Source: Chamaelirium japonicum (lineage: Eukaryota > Streptophyta > Magnoliopsida > Liliales > Melanthiaceae). From it: 64,000 nt of DNA. The DNA is taken from positions 3,038,001-3,102,000 of the forward strand of contig CANTAL010000003.1 of the NCBI GenBank assembly GCA_947650365.1. Reading direction: 5' to 3'. This document shows positions 1 to 13,893 of the stretch, one piece after another. The notes below the pieces were generated by a model, which saw nothing but the letters and a program-made list of their open reading frames with translations, did not search any database and was not told the origin of the DNA. A program made the position numbers and the translations under genes. Every line of letters starts with the position of its first letter. Position 1 is the stretch's first letter.

Positions 1-361
1 TATTCTATTAAATAATAATTTATTTAAATTATTATTTATTTAACTACGAAATTATTTGAAAATAATATTATTTTATTATTTTAGTAAATAATCTATTTAA
101 TATATTTGTTTGCTAAATAAGTTTTTAAATATCTAAATAATTTACTAATTATTTAAATATTTCAAAAAATCATTTTTGAAATAATTCTTTATATAATTTT
201 CTAAATAATTAAATTCTAATTTTATAATTATTTAAAGAAATATTTATGAAAAAATTTATTTAAATAATAATATAATAATTTTATTACATAATAATTTATT
301 TATTTAACTATTAATTAAATTATTTTATTATTTCAAACAATTATTATTTATTTAACTACAA
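1..361 (+). repeat. AT-rich arm fragment, no gene
   Basis: Very AT-rich DNA matching the left palindrome arm seen in full at about 5,540-5,990 and 9,050-9,340. It runs directly into the truncated core at 362, so the central part of the palindrome is missing here. No open frame worth reporting. Confidence 0.7.
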
Positions 362-520
362 AACAGAAATAAGAATGGAGGAATAAACAAACAGAGAAGA
401 AGTCCTGCTTTAGTTCATTTGCTATGGGTATAGATTTGAAGTAAGAATGAATCTAAATTCCAAAACTCCACTTCTCAATAGTATCATCTCAATGTTATTT
501 TGATTATCATTGTAATATTT
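362..520 (+). repeat. 5'-truncated core repeat
   Basis: Only the distal half of the core is present: the GA-rich stretch, the 'gtcctgct...ttcatttgctatgggtatag' box and the 'ctaaattccaaaactccac' end. The LTR-like part and the primer-binding box are missing. The downstream AT-rich DNA begins at the usual point, after the 'tgattatcattgtaat' boundary. Confidence 0.75.
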
Positions 521-2453
521 CTATAATTTTTTAAATAATAGTAATCATTTATTTAATAATCAAATAAATTAAATAATTGAAATATTTTAATAATTAACTT
601 TTTATGAAAATAATAATTTTATTTAATTATTTAATTATCTAGTTAATAAAAATTTTTATTTTATTTATTTATTTATTTATTTATAATTATATTAATAAAT
701 AATAAAATTATGTAGCTATTTATTGGTTTAAAATATTAAATAAAGAAATAATGATTTAGTTATATAATTAATTTATTTTATTAGTTATTTATTTAGTTAT
801 TTTTATTTTTTAAATTAATTTAATAAATTTATTAAATAATAATTTGTTGAAATAATAAAATAATTAATTAATTCTTTATTTTATTATTTAATAAGTAATT
901 AACAAAAATATTTAATAAATTACCATTAATGAAATATTTATTATAATTTTTATTTAATTATTTTAAAAATTAATATTTTAATTTAATTATTTATTTATTT
1001 AAGAAATAAAATAATATAATAATATAATAACAAATTACTTATTATTTAATAAAAATTATATTATTTAAAAAAATATTTTATTATTTATATGTTCAAATAA
1101 TTAACTAAATATTTAAATAATAAGTAAATAGTTATTAAATTAATTTTTATTTAATTACATAATAAAATAATTCAATTATATAACTATATAAAATTTTAAT
1201 CAAATAATTTTAGTATTTATTACTTAAATATTTACGTTATAATTTAAAGTATAAATTATATAAATTATTAATTATTTAAAATAAAAATATAAGTTAATCA
1301 ATAATTATATAACTAAATTATTATGTAATAAAATTATTAGATAATTATTTTAATAAATTATTCAATAATTATTTATTTATATAACTAAAATATTAGAATT
1401 TAATTATTTAGATATTTAAATAAAAATTTATATATATAATATATTTTTTATATAATTAAATAATTAGTTAATTATTGAAATATTTAAAAACTTAATTAGT
1501 GAAGAAATATATAAAATAGATTATTTAATTAAAAAAAAAATATTTTCATTATTAAATAATTTATTCATTAAATAAATAAAAATTGAAAATAAATATTATA
1601 TAATTTAATAATTATAAAAATTTATTAAATTATGAGATATTAATTGAAATACCTAAAAAAAATAATTATTTAATTAAGTAATAAAATAAAATTTTAATTT
1701 AATAGCTAATTACTTATTATTTAATAGCTAATTACTTATTATTTAATTAATAGCTAATTACTAATTATTTAAATAATTAGTATTTATTTAAATATATGAA
1801 TACTAAAATATTTTTTAAATAGCTTAATATTTTTTTTAATAATCAAAGAAATATATATTGATTTTATTATTTAAATTATTTAGATAATTATTTATTTATA
1901 CAACTAAAATATTAGAATTTAATTATTGAGTTAAATAAATAAATAATTATTTAAATAATTTAAAAATTATTCAATTATTGAAATATTTAAAAACTTAATT
2001 TGTGAAGAAATATATCAAATAGATTATTTACTTAAAAAATAAATATTTTCTTTAGTAAATAATTTTGTAGTTAAATAAATAATAATAATTTAAATAAAAT
2101 ATTATATAATTAAATAAATATTAAATTTTATTAAATTATGAGATATTAACTGAAATAACTAAAAAAATAATTATTTAATTAAGTAATAAAATAAAAAAAT
2201 AATTTAATAAATATTTACTTATTATTTAAATAATTAGTTAATTATTTTACTATATGAATAATAAAATATTTTTTTAAATAGCTTAGTATTTTTTTTAATA
2301 ATCAAAGAATTATTTATTTATATTAATATTTAAATAATAAATAATTAATTTAAATAATTTAATTATATAGATTATTAAATATTTCTTTAATTATTTAATT
2401 ATTAAATTTATTTAACTATTTAATTTATTAAAATAATTAAATTAATTAAATAA
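521..2453 (+). repeat. AT-rich unit with duplicated right arm
   Basis: AT-rich spacer between two cores. The left arm ends near 1,170 and switches into right-arm sequence, so the palindrome centre is deleted. The right arm occurs twice, with starts near 1,383 and 1,902 (period about 519 bp). Around 1,695-1,760 the segment 'aatagctaattacttatta' occurs three times in tandem. No gene seen. Confidence 0.65.
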
Positions 2454-2945
2454 AAGGAAGTAAAGAAGGAAGGGCATACCCGAATTTTTTATTTTAAAAA
2501 AAATTATATTTTTCTTTAAAAAAATTTAAATAATTATAATTTTTATGAGATCGTTCAATCGGATGACTATCCATCGTCAGATCTCACCCATAGATTAGGG
2601 TTTTCCATATTATACTTAGGCCCTAAGTAAGCTTACCTAATAAATAATATACGACCCCTTCAGGATGGGGCACGTTTATGGACTCTCTCTTTCTCCAATC
2701 TCATAATATATTATCAACACGAACATATCGAGCCCAATCGACCCGTCGTAAGAAAACGGAGAGAGAAACGAAGACAAAAGAAAGAGAAGAAGAGAAATGA
2801 GAATGGACAAATAAACGAAGCGAGAAAATGTCCTGCTCTAGTCTATTGGCCACGGGTATAGGTTTGAAGTAAGAAGTAATCTAAATTCCAAAACTCCACT
2901 TCAAAATAGTATTATCTCAACGTAATTATGATAATTATTGTAATG
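2454..2945 (+). repeat. Core repeat, AT-type copy (LTR-like + PBS box + GA-rich leader)
   Basis: Purine tract at 2,454-2,475. LTR-like segment at 2,541-2,708 (168 bp; its first bases are TTTTATGAG instead of TGTTATGAG) with TATAAATAATA near 2,638. Decayed primer-binding box at 2,709-2,722. GA-rich leader, then the conserved 'tccaaaactccac' end near 2,900. No coding potential. Interpreted as a non-autonomous LTR-retrotransposon piece because of its likeness to the start of the copia element at 43,293 and below. Confidence 0.75.
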
Positions 2946-4470
2946 TTTCTATAATTTTTTAACAATAGTAAACATTTATTTTATTATAAAATAATTTAAA
3001 TAATTTAAAAATTAACTTTTTATTAAAATAATAATTTTATTTAATTATTTAATTATCTAGTAATTTAATGAAATTTATTATTTTATTTAATAATGAATTA
3101 TTATATTATTAACTAATAAAATTATGGAACTATTTAATGGTTTAGAATATTAAATTAATAAATAATGATTTAATTATATAATTAATTTTTTTTATTAGTT
3201 AGCTATTTATTTATTATTATCATTTAAATAACTTTTAAAATAATAAATTATTGAAATAATAAAATAATTAATTAATTGAACATTTCATTATTCAATAAGT
3301 AATTAATGAAGATATTTAATTAATTAACATTAATGAAATAATTATTATAATTCATATTATTTAATTTATAATATAATTTATTAATTTAATTATTTATTTA
3401 ACAAAATAATTAAATAATATAATAATATATTAACTAAATACTTATTATTTAAAAAAAATAAGATTATTAAAAACTATTTTTTTATTAATATATTCAAATA
3501 ATTAACTAATTATATAAATAATAAGGAAATAGTTATTGAATGAATTTTTTATTTTATTACTTAAGGAAATAATTAATTTTTTCAAGTATTTTATTTAATT
3601 TTTTATAATTTAATATAATTTGTTAATTATTTCGTTAAATAATAACTTATTTAAATTATTATTTATTTAACTATGAAACTAATTATAATTTATGGTTTAA
3701 TGATTCAAATAATTATTTAATCATTTTATAAAATATTTAAATAATTTCATTATTTATTTATGTTATGAATATTTAAATCAAATATTTTAATTATTTTATT
3801 ATTTTAAAATTTATGTAATAATTTAAAGAATAAATTATATTAATTAATAATTTTTTTAAATAATAAAATAATTTAATCAATAATTACATGACTAAATTAT
3901 TATGTAATAAAATTATTAGATTATCATTTAAACAAATTATTAAATAATTATTTATTTATATAACTTCAATATTAGAATTTAATTATTTAGATAATAAATT
4001 AAATTATTATTTAAATAATAATTTTTTTAAATAATTAAATAATTATTCAAATATTGAAATATTTAAAAACTTAATTAGTGAAGAAATATATCAAACAGAT
4101 AAATAAAAAATAATTTAAAAATAATATGTTATAAATAAATAAATATAAAATTTTATTTAATTAGGAGATATTAATTGAAATAAATAAAAAAATAATTATT
4201 TAATGAAATAATAAAATAATTTAATAACTATTTATTTATTATTTCAATAATTAGTTAATTATTTGAATATATGAATAATAAAATATTTTTTTAAATAGCT
4301 TAATATTTTTTTAATAATCAAAGACATATTTATTCATTTTAATATTTCAATAATAAATAATTTGCTTAAGTTATTTCATTATATAGATAATTAAATATTT
4401 TATTAATTATTTAATTATTTAATTTATTTAACTATTTAATTTATTAAACTAATTAAATTAATTAAATAAT
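2946..4470 (+). repeat. AT-rich unit, palindrome with deleted inner left arm
   Basis: Left arm runs to about 3,680 and then jumps to the right arm at the 'taatttatgg' motif, so part of the inner left arm and the centre are missing. The same deletion derivative occurs at 49,212-50,715, so the two are copies of one another. No gene. Confidence 0.65.
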
Positions 4471-4880
4471 AGGAAATAAAGAAGTAAGATGAGGCACATC
4501 CGAATTTTTTGCTTTAAGAAAATTTATATTTTTCTTTAAAAAAATTTAAAACATTGCAACTGTTATGAGATCGTTCGATCGAATGACAGTCCACCATAGG
4601 ATCTCTCCCATAGATTAGGGTTTCTCATATTATACTTAGGCCCTAAGTAAACTTATCCTATAAATAATATATGACCCCTTTAGGGTGGGGCATGTTTGAC
4701 GGCCCCATCTCATAATATGTTATCAATACAAACATATCGAGCCCAGCTGACCCTTCGCAAGAAAACGGAAAAAGAAATGAAGATAGAAGAGAGAGAAAAA
4801 GAGATATTAGTATCATCTAAATTAAGAAGTAATCTAAATTCCAAAACTCTACTTCTCAATAGTATCATCTTAACGTTATT
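4471..4880 (+). repeat. Core repeat, AT-type copy with internal deletions
   Basis: LTR-like segment at 4,561-4,717, starting with an intact TGTTATGAGATCG, followed by a PBS-like box at 4,718-4,731 (tgttatcaatacaa). The LTR lost about 11 bp near 4,703. The leader lost the segment that normally carries 'gtcctgctccagtccattgg'. A 62-codon open frame here is a repeat shadow. Confidence 0.75.
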
Positions 4881-7204
4881 ATGATTATTATTATAATATT
4901 TCTATAATTTTTTTTAATAATATAATCATTTCTTTAATTATAAAATAATTTAAATAATTAAAATACTTTAATAATTAGCTTTTTATTAAAATATAATTTT
5001 ATTTAATTATTTAATTATCTAGTTATTTAATGATATTTATTATTTTATTTATTTATTAATTATTAGTATTATTAAATAATCTAATTATGTAATAATTTAA
5101 TGGTTTAAAATATTAAATAAAGAAATAATGATTTAATTATATAAATATTTAAAATTTATTTAATTAATTAATTAAATAATAAATTATTGAAATAATAAAA
5201 TAATTATTTAATTTATTATTTTATTATTAAATATGTAATTCATGAAATAAATATTATAATTTTTATTTAATTATTTTATAAAATAACTTATTAATTTAAT
5301 TATTTATTTAATAAAGTTATAAAATAATATAAAAAAATAATAACTAATTACTTATTAGTTTAAAAAAAAATTATTATTGAAAAAAATATTTTATTATTTA
5401 TATGTTCAAATAATTAACTAATTATTTAAATAATAAGTAAATAATTATTGAATTAATTTTTTTTTATTACGTAATGAATTAATTAATATTTTAATCTATT
5501 TTATTTAATTATTTATAATTTTATAAAATAATTTGTTAATGATTCCATTATATAATAATTTATTTAAATTATTATTTACTTAACTATGAAATTATTTTAA
5601 AATGAAATTATTTTTTGTTTTTGTAAATAATTTATTTAATATATAATAATTTTATTACATAATAGTTTAGTTATTTAATTATTAACAAAATTATTTTATT
5701 ATTTCAAAAAATAATTACTTATTTAAATTATTATTTATTTAATAATGAAATTATATTTTTCTTTAAGTAAATAATCAATTTAATATATTTCTGTACAAAA
5801 TTAGTTTTGAAATTTATAAATAATTGAAAAATTATTTATTTATTTAAAAAAATATTATTTAAATAATTCTTTATATAATTATCTAATTAACAAAATTCTA
5901 ATTTTATAATTATTTCAATAAATAATTATTTCATAATTTATTTAAATAGTAATCTAATAATTTTATTACATAATAATTTAGCTACGTAATTATTTATGTA
6001 ATTATATTATTATTTCAAAATATTAATAATAAATATAATTTATTTTTGAAATTATTGCTTAAATATATAAAAAATAAAATACTTAAATTTATTATGTTAA
6101 AATATTATATAATTATATAATGGAATTATTTAATTAGAATATAATAATAAAAAAAATAAATAATTAAATTATTTAAATATTTTATAAAATAATAAAATAA
6201 TTATTTGAATTATTAATCCATAAAAGATAATTATTCCAATATTTTTATTATTTACTTATTGAAAAATTCAATAATTATTATTGAATTATTTCATTATTGA
6301 ATTATTTAATAAATAAAAAATAAAAAAATTTAATTAATTATAATTTATGGAATAATGATTCCAATAATTATTTAATTAGTTTATAAAATATCTTAATAAT
6401 TTCATTATTTTTTTATATAATTCATATTTTTGAATATAATAATTCAATTATATAATTATATAATTATATAATATTTCAATAAAATAATTTAAGTATTTTA
6501 TTATTTCGGTATTTACATAATAATTTAAACTATAAATTATATTAATTAATAACTGTTTAAAATAATAAAATAATTTAATTGATAATTACATAACAAAATT
6601 TTTATGTAATAAAATTATTAGATTATTATTTAAATAAATTATTAAATATTTATTTATTTAAATAGCTAAAATATTAGAATTTAATTATTCAGATAATTAA
6701 ATAAAGAATTTTCTAAATAATAATTTTTTTAAATAGTTAAATGATTTGTAAAATATTGATATATTTAAAAACTTAATTAGTGAATAAATATACCAAATAG
6801 ATATTTACTTGAAAAAATAAATATTATAATTATTAAATAATATTATTGTTAAATAAATAATAATTGATATAAAATATTATATAATTAAATAAATAAATGT
6901 TTTTATTAAATTATGAGATATTAATTAAAATAACTAATAATAATAATTATTTAGTTAAGTAATGAAATAAAATAATAATTTAATAACTATTTAATTCTTA
7001 TGTAAATAATTAGTTAATTATTTGAATATATGAATAATAAAATATTTTTTTTAAATAGCTTAATATTTTTTTAATAATCAAAGAAATATTTATTGATTTT
7101 AATATTTAAATAATAAATAATTAGTTAAATAAGATAATTATATAGATAATTAAATATTTTATTAATTATTTAATTTATTAAACTAATTAAATTAAATAAA
7201 TAAT
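4881..7204 (+). repeat. AT-rich unit containing a giant imperfect palindrome
   Basis: Inverted repeat centred near 6,284. Bases 6,207-6,224 match the reverse complement of 6,344-6,361 with two mismatches, and 6,256-6,273 pairs with 6,295-6,312 around a loop of about 21 nt. The match extends outward: 5,401-5,440 is the near reverse complement of 6,991-7,030. Arms are therefore roughly 0.8-0.9 kb. The 450 bp next to the preceding core are not mirrored. No open reading frame. Confidence 0.75.
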
Positions 7205-7528
7205 AGGAAGTAAAGAAGGAAGATGAGGCAGACCCGAATTTTTTGCTTTAAAAAATTTTAAAATATTACAACTGTTTTGAGATCGTTCGATAGGATTACT
7301 ATCCACCGTCGGATCTCACCCATAGATTATGGTTTCCCATATAATACTTAGGCTCTAAGTAAGCTTATCTCATAATATGTTATCAACATGAACATATCGA
7401 GCCCAACCGACCCGTCGCAAGTAAACGGAGAGAGAAACGAAGACAGAAAAGAGAGTAGAAGAGAGATAGGAATGGAAGAATAAATAAAGAGAGAAGAAGT
7501 CCTGCTCTAGTTCATTTGCCACGGATAT
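7205..7528 (+). repeat. Core repeat, AT-type copy lacking the TATA part of the LTR
   Basis: LTR-like segment at 7,273-7,377, only 105 bp: the stretch from the TATA box to the pyrimidine run is deleted. PBS-like box at 7,378-7,391. The core breaks off after 'ccacggatatag' and joins directly to right-arm AT sequence, so its last ~70 bp and the whole left arm are missing. Confidence 0.7.
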
Positions 7529-8045
7529 AGATAATTAAATAAAGAATTATAAAAATAATATTTTTTTTATATAATTAAAAAATTAGTCAATTATTGAAAT
7601 ATTTAAAAACTTAATTAGTGAAAAAATATATATAATAGATTATTTACTTAAAAAAATAAATATTTTAATTATTAAATAATTTTATAATTAAATAAAATAT
7701 TATATAATTAAATAAATAAAAAAAATTATTAAATTATGCGATATTAATTGAAATAACTAAAAATAATAATTATTTAAATAAATAATAAAATAAAACATTA
7801 ATTTAATAGCTATTTCCTTATTATTTATATAATTAGTTATTTATTTGAATATATGAATAATAAAATATTTTTTTAAATAGCTTAATATTTTTTTTAATAA
7901 TCAAAGAAATATTTATTGATTTTATTATTTAAATAATAAATAAATAGTTTAAATAAGTTAATTATAAAGATAAATAAATATTTCTTTAATTATTTAATTT
8001 ATTTAACTAATTAATTTATTAAACTAATAAAATAAATTTAATAAT
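7529..8045 (+). repeat. AT-rich right-arm remnant
   Basis: Short AT spacer made only of outer right-arm sequence (compare 6,690-7,200). It explains why the core-to-core distance here is about 840 bp instead of 2.0-2.8 kb. No gene. Confidence 0.65.
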
Positions 8046-8375
8046 AGGAAGTAAAGAAGGAAGATGAGGCACAACCGAATTTTTTGCATTAAAAAAATTT
8101 ATATTTTCTATTAAAAAAATTTAAAACATTACAACTGTTTTGAGATCGTTCGATCGGATGACTGTCCACCGTCGAATCTCTCCCATAGACTAGGTTTTTT
8201 CATATTATACTTAGGCCCTAAGTAAGCTTACCATATAAATAATATACGACCCCTTTAGAGTGGGGCACGAATATATCGAGCCCAACCGACCCATCGCAAG
8301 AAAACGAAGAGAGAAATAAAGACAGAAAGGAGAGAAGAAGAGAGATGAGAATGGAGAAATAAATAAAGAGAGATA
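8046..8375 (+). repeat. Core repeat, AT-type copy with PBS deleted
   Basis: LTR-like segment starts at 8,136 (TGTTTTGAG). At 8,267 'gggcacga' joins straight to 'atatatcgagccc', removing the LTR end and the primer-binding box. The break lies at a short CACG that occurs on both sides in intact copies, which fits a microhomology deletion. The distal leader is also cut short. Confidence 0.7.
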
Positions 8376-10871
8376 ATAATAGTAATTATATATTTAATTA
8401 TAAAATAATTTAAATAATTGAAATATTTTAATAATTAACATTTTTTTAAAATAATTATTTTATTTATTTATTTAATTATCTAGTTTTTTAATAAAATTTA
8501 TTATTTTATTTATTTATTAATTATTATATTATTTAATAATCCAATTATGTAACAATTTAATGGTTTAAAATATTAAAGAAATAAATAATAATTTAATTAT
8601 ATAATTTATTTATTTAATTAGTTATTTCTTTAATTATTATTATTTTTTGAATTTATTTAATTAATTTATTATATAATAAATTGTCAAAATAATAAAATAA
8701 TTAATGAATTCATCATTTTATTATGCAATAAGTAATTAATAAAAATATTTAATTAATTACCATTATAGAAATAATTATTATAATTTTTATTTAATTATTT
8801 TATAAAATAATTTATTAATTTAATTATTTATAAAATAGAGTTATAAAATAATATAAAAATATAGCAACTAATTACTTATTATTTTCAAAAAATTATTTAT
8901 TTTAATTTTTTTTTTATTATTTTATTATTTATTAATTTTTTATTTTATTACTTAATAAAATAATTAATAATTTGATGTATTTTATGTAATTTTTTATAAT
9001 TGAATAAATAATTTGTTAATTATTCCATTACATAATAATTTATTTAAATTATTTATTTAACAATAAAATTATTTAATAATTAATTTTTTTTTTTGTTTTA
9101 GTAAATAATATATTTAATATATTTTTTTACTAAAAAAGATTTTAAATATATAAATAATTAACTAATTATTTATTTATACAAAAAAATTATTTTTAAATAA
9201 TTTTTATATAATTTTATAAATAATAAAATTCTAATTTTATAATTATTTAAATAAATATTTATTAAATTTTTTTTTTAGATGATAATATATTAATTTTATT
9301 ACATAATAATTTATTTATATAATTTCTTATTAAATTATTTTATTATTTCAAAAAATTATAATTTATTTAAATTATTAGTTTTTTAACAATGAAATTATTT
9401 AATAATTAAATTATTTTTTTGTTTAAGTAAATAATCCTTTTAATATATTTATTTACTAAATAAGTTTTTAAATATTTAAAGAATTGAATAATTATTTATT
9501 TAATTAAAAAAATTATTATTTATATAATTATTTATATAAATATCTAATTAATGAAATTCTAATTTGATACTTATTTTAATAAATAATTATTTAATAATTT
9601 ACTTAAATAATAATCTAATAATTTTATTACATAATAATTTAGTTATTTAATTATTAATGAAATTATTTTACTATTTCAAAAAATTACTAATTAATATAAT
9701 TTATTTTTTAAAATATGACTTAAATATTCAAAAAATAAAATTCTTAAATGTATTTTGTTTAAATATTATATTATTATATAATGGAATTATTTTATTAGAA
9801 TATAAAAATAACATAAAGAAATAATGAAATTATTTAAATATTTAATAAAATAATTAAATAATTATTTGAATCATTATTCCATAAATTAGAATTAATTCAA
9901 TATTTTTATTATTTATTTTTAAATAACTCAATAATTATTATTGAATTATTTCATTATTAAATTATTCAATAAGTAATTAATAAAAATATTGGATTAATTA
10001 TAATTTATGGAATAATGATTCCAATATTTATTTAATTATATTATAAAATATCTAAATAATTTCATCATTTATTTATTTAAATAATATTTTTAATAAAAAA
10101 ATTTAATTATATAATTAGATAATATTTTAAATAAATAATTAAATTTTTTTTTATTTAAATATATATTTTATAATTTAAAGTATAAATTATTTTAATTAAG
10201 AATTTTTGCAAATAAAAAAATAATTTAATCAATAATTACATAACTAAATTATTATGTTATAAAATCATTAGATTATTATTTGAATAAATTATTAAATAAT
10301 TATTTATTTATATCACTAAAATATTAGAATTTAATTATTTAGATAATTAAATATAAAATTATATAACTAATAATTTTTTTTAATAATTAAATAATGAGTA
10401 AATTATTGAAATATTTAAAAACTTAATTACTGAAGAAATATATCAAATAGATTATTTTCTTAAAAAAATAAATATTTTCATTATTAAATAATTTCATAGT
10501 TAAAAAAAGAATAATTTAAATAAAATATTGTAAAATTAGATAAAGAATAAATTTTATTAAATTATGAGATATTAATTAAAATAACTAAAAAAATAATTAT
10601 TTAATTAAGTAATAAAATAAAACAATAATTTAATAACTATTTACTTATTATTTAAATAATTAGTTAATTATTTGATTATATGAATAATAAAACATTTTTT
10701 TAAATAGCTTAATATTTTTTTAATAATCAAAGAAATATTTATTGATTTTATTATTTAAATAATAACTAATTAGTTTAAATAATTTAATTATATAGATAAT
10801 TATATATTTCTTTAATTATTTAATTTATTTAACTATTTAATTTATTAAATGAATAAAATTAATTTAATAAT
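8376..10871 (+). repeat. AT-rich unit with giant palindrome, left arm partly duplicated
   Basis: Centre near 9,944: sequence ending 9,933 pairs with sequence starting 9,955. The right arm reaches about 10,700. The left arm is about 300 bp longer because a segment with the 'aattatttaataatta...gtaaataat' motifs occurs twice (starts near 9,065 and 9,390). No gene. Confidence 0.7.
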
Positions 10872-11345
10872 AGGAAGTAAAGAAGGAAGATGAGGCATAC
10901 CCGAATTTTTTGCATTAAAAAAATTTATATTTTTCTTTAAAAAAATTTAAAATATTACAAATGTTATGAGATCGTTCGATCGGATGACGGTCCACCATCA
11001 GATCTCTGCCATAGACTAGGTTTTTCCATATTATACTTAGGCCCTAAGTATGCTTACCATATAAATAATTTACGACCCTTTAGGGTAGGGCACATTTGAT
11101 GTCTCTCTCTTTCTCCCATCTCATAATATGTTATCAACACGAACATATCGAGCCCAGCCGACCCGTCGCAAGAAAATGGAGAGGAAAATGAAGACAGAAA
11201 AGAGATGATAATGGAGAAATAAATGAAAAGAGAAGAATTCCTGCTCCAGTCCATTGGCCATGACTATAAGTTTGAAGTAAGAAGTAATCTAAATTCCAAA
11301 ACTCCACGTCTCAATAGTATCATCTCAACGTTATTATGATTATCA
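10872..11345 (+). repeat. Core repeat, well-preserved AT-type copy
   Basis: Purine tract at 10,872-10,890, LTR-like segment at 10,962-11,128 (TGTTATGAGATCG...CTCATAATA) with TATAAATAA near 11,061, PBS-like box at 11,129-11,142 (tgttatcaacacga), GA-rich leader, and conserved end near 11,310. Nearly identical to the core at 33,705-34,180. The 66-codon minus-strand open frame is a shadow of the pyrimidine-rich strand. Confidence 0.8.
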
Positions 11346-13018
11346 TTGTAATGTTTCTATAATTTTTTTAATAATAGTAATCATTTACTTAATTATAAAA
11401 TAATTTAAATATTTTAATAATTAACTATTTATTAAAATAATTATTTTATTTAATTATTTAATTATCTAGTTATTTAATAAAATTATTTATTTATTTATTT
11501 ATTAGATACTATATTATTAAATAATCAAATTATGTAACAATTTAATGGTTGAAAATATTAAATAAAGAAATAATAATTTAATTATATAATTTATTTATTT
11601 TATTAGTTATTTCTTTAATTATTATTTTTTTTTAAATTAATTTAATTAATTCAGTAAATAATAATTACTTAAAATAATAAACTAAATAATTAATTAATTA
11701 TTTTATTATTCAATAAGTAATTAATAAAAATATTTAATTAATTATAATTAATAAAATTTTTATTATAATTTTTATTTAATTATTTTATAAAATAATTTAT
11801 TAATTTAATTATTTATTTAATAAAGTAATAAAATAATATAATAATATAATAACAAGTTAATTATTATTTTAGAAAATTATATTATTTTAGAAAATTATAT
11901 TATTTAAAAAAATATTTTATTATTTATATGTTTAAATAATGAACTAATTATTTAAATAATCAATAAATAGGTATTGAATTAATTTTTTATTTTATTACAT
12001 AATGAAATAATAATTTAATTTTTTATTATTTATGAAAATAATTTGTTAATTATTTTATTATATAATAATTTATTTAATTAATTATTTTTTTAAAAATGGA
12101 ATTATTGCATAATTAAATAATTTTTTTGTTTAAGTAAATAATCTATTTAATATATTTCTTTACTAAATAAGTTTTTAAATATTTAAATAATTAAATAATT
12201 ATTTAATTATTTAAAAAAATTGTTATTTAAATAATTATTTATATAATTATGTAAATAATGAAATTTTAATTTTATAATTTAATTTTTTTATTATTTAAAT
12301 ATTTACATAATAATTTAAAGTATAAATTATATTAATTAATAATATTTTGAAATAATAAAATAATTTAATCAATAATTACATGACTAAATTATTTGTAATA
12401 AAATTATTAGATTATAATTTAAATAAATTATTAAATAATTATTTATTTATATAAATAAAATATTAGAATTTAATTATTTAGATAATGAATTAAAAAATTA
12501 TTTAAACAATAAATTTTTTAAATAATAAAATAATTAGTCAATTATTGAAATATTTAAAAACTTAATTAGAGAAGAAATATATCAAATAGATTATTTACTT
12601 AAAAAAATAAATATTATTATTATAAAATAATTTTATAGATAAATAAATAATAATTTTAAAAAAATATTGTATAATAAATAAATATAAAATTTTATTAAAT
12701 TATGAGATATTAATTAAAATAACTAAAAATAATAATAATTTATTTAAGTAATAAAATAAAAAAATAATTTAATAACTATTTTCTTATTATTTAAATAATT
12801 AGTTAATTATTTAAATATATGAATAATAAAATATTTTTTTAAATAGCTTAGTATTTTTTTAATAATCAAATAAATATTTATTGATTTTAATATTTCAATA
12901 ATAAATAATTAGTTTACATAATTTAAAAATAAAGATAATTAAATATTTCTTTAATTATTTAATTATTTAATTTATTTAACTATTTAATTTATTAAACTAA
13001 TTAAATTAATTAAATAAT
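11346..13018 (+). repeat. AT-rich unit, palindrome lacking its centre
   Basis: The left arm runs to about 12,280 and then switches to outer right-arm sequence. A shortened inverted repeat remains (about 12,180-12,270 against 12,465-12,545). Its first 1.1 kb is duplicated at 34,181-35,328. No gene. Confidence 0.65.
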
Positions 13019-13495
13019 AGGAAGTAAAGAAGGAAGATAAGACACACCCGAATTTTTTACTTTAAAAAAATTTATATTTTTCTTTAAAAAAATTTAAAAT
13101 ATTACAACTTTTATGAGATCGTTCGATCGGATGACTGTCCACCGTCGGATCTCTACCATAGATTAGGGTTTCCCATATTATACTTAGGCCCTAACTAAGC
13201 TTACCCTATAAATAATATACTACCCCTTTAAGGTGGGGCATGTTTGACGGCTCTCTCTTTCTACCATCTCACAATATATTATCAATACGAACATATCGAG
13301 TCTAGCCAACCTGTCGCAAGAAAACGGAGAGAGAAACGAATACAGAAGAGAGAGAAGAAGAGATATTAGAATGGAGAAATAAACGAAGAGAGAAGAAGTC
13401 CTACTCCAGTTCATTGGCCACGGGTATAGGTTTGAAGTAAGAAATAATCTAAATTCCAAAACTGCATTTCTCAATAGTATCATCTTAACGTTATT
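13019..13495 (+). repeat. Core repeat, AT-type copy
   Basis: LTR-like segment at 13,109-13,276 (168 bp, start mutated to TTTTATGAG), TATAAATAATATAC near 13,210, PBS-like box at 13,277-13,290 (tattatcaatacga), GA-rich leader and conserved end near 13,470. Last core of the first forward AT-type array. Confidence 0.75.
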
Positions 13496-13893
13496 ATGAT
13501 TATATTAAAATATTTCTATAATTTTTTTAATAATATTAATCATTTATTTAATTATAAAATAATTTAAATAATTGAAATACTTTAATAATTAGCTTTTTAT
13601 TAAAATAATACTTTTATTTAATTATTTAATCATCTAGTTATTTAAAAATATTTATTATTTTATTTATTTATTAATTATTATATTATTAAATAATCAAATT
13701 ATATAATAATTTAATGGTTTAAAATATTAAATAATTATTTAATTATTTAATTATATAATTATTTTATTTAATTAGTTATTTCTTTAATTATTATTATTTT
13801 TTAAATTAATTAAATAAATTTATTAATTAATAAATTATTGAAATAATAAAATAATTATTTAATTTATTATTTTATTATTCAATAATTAATTAA
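13496..13893 (+). repeat. AT-rich left-side fragment
   Basis: The unmirrored AT segment that normally follows a forward core, ending abruptly at the start of the dense core block. No gene seen. Confidence 0.6.

Noticed and set aside
1..13893. Organelle (mitochondrial or chloroplast) AT-rich DNA
   Set aside because: No organelle gene, tRNA or rRNA seen, and the AT-rich DNA is built of the same arms and cores throughout.
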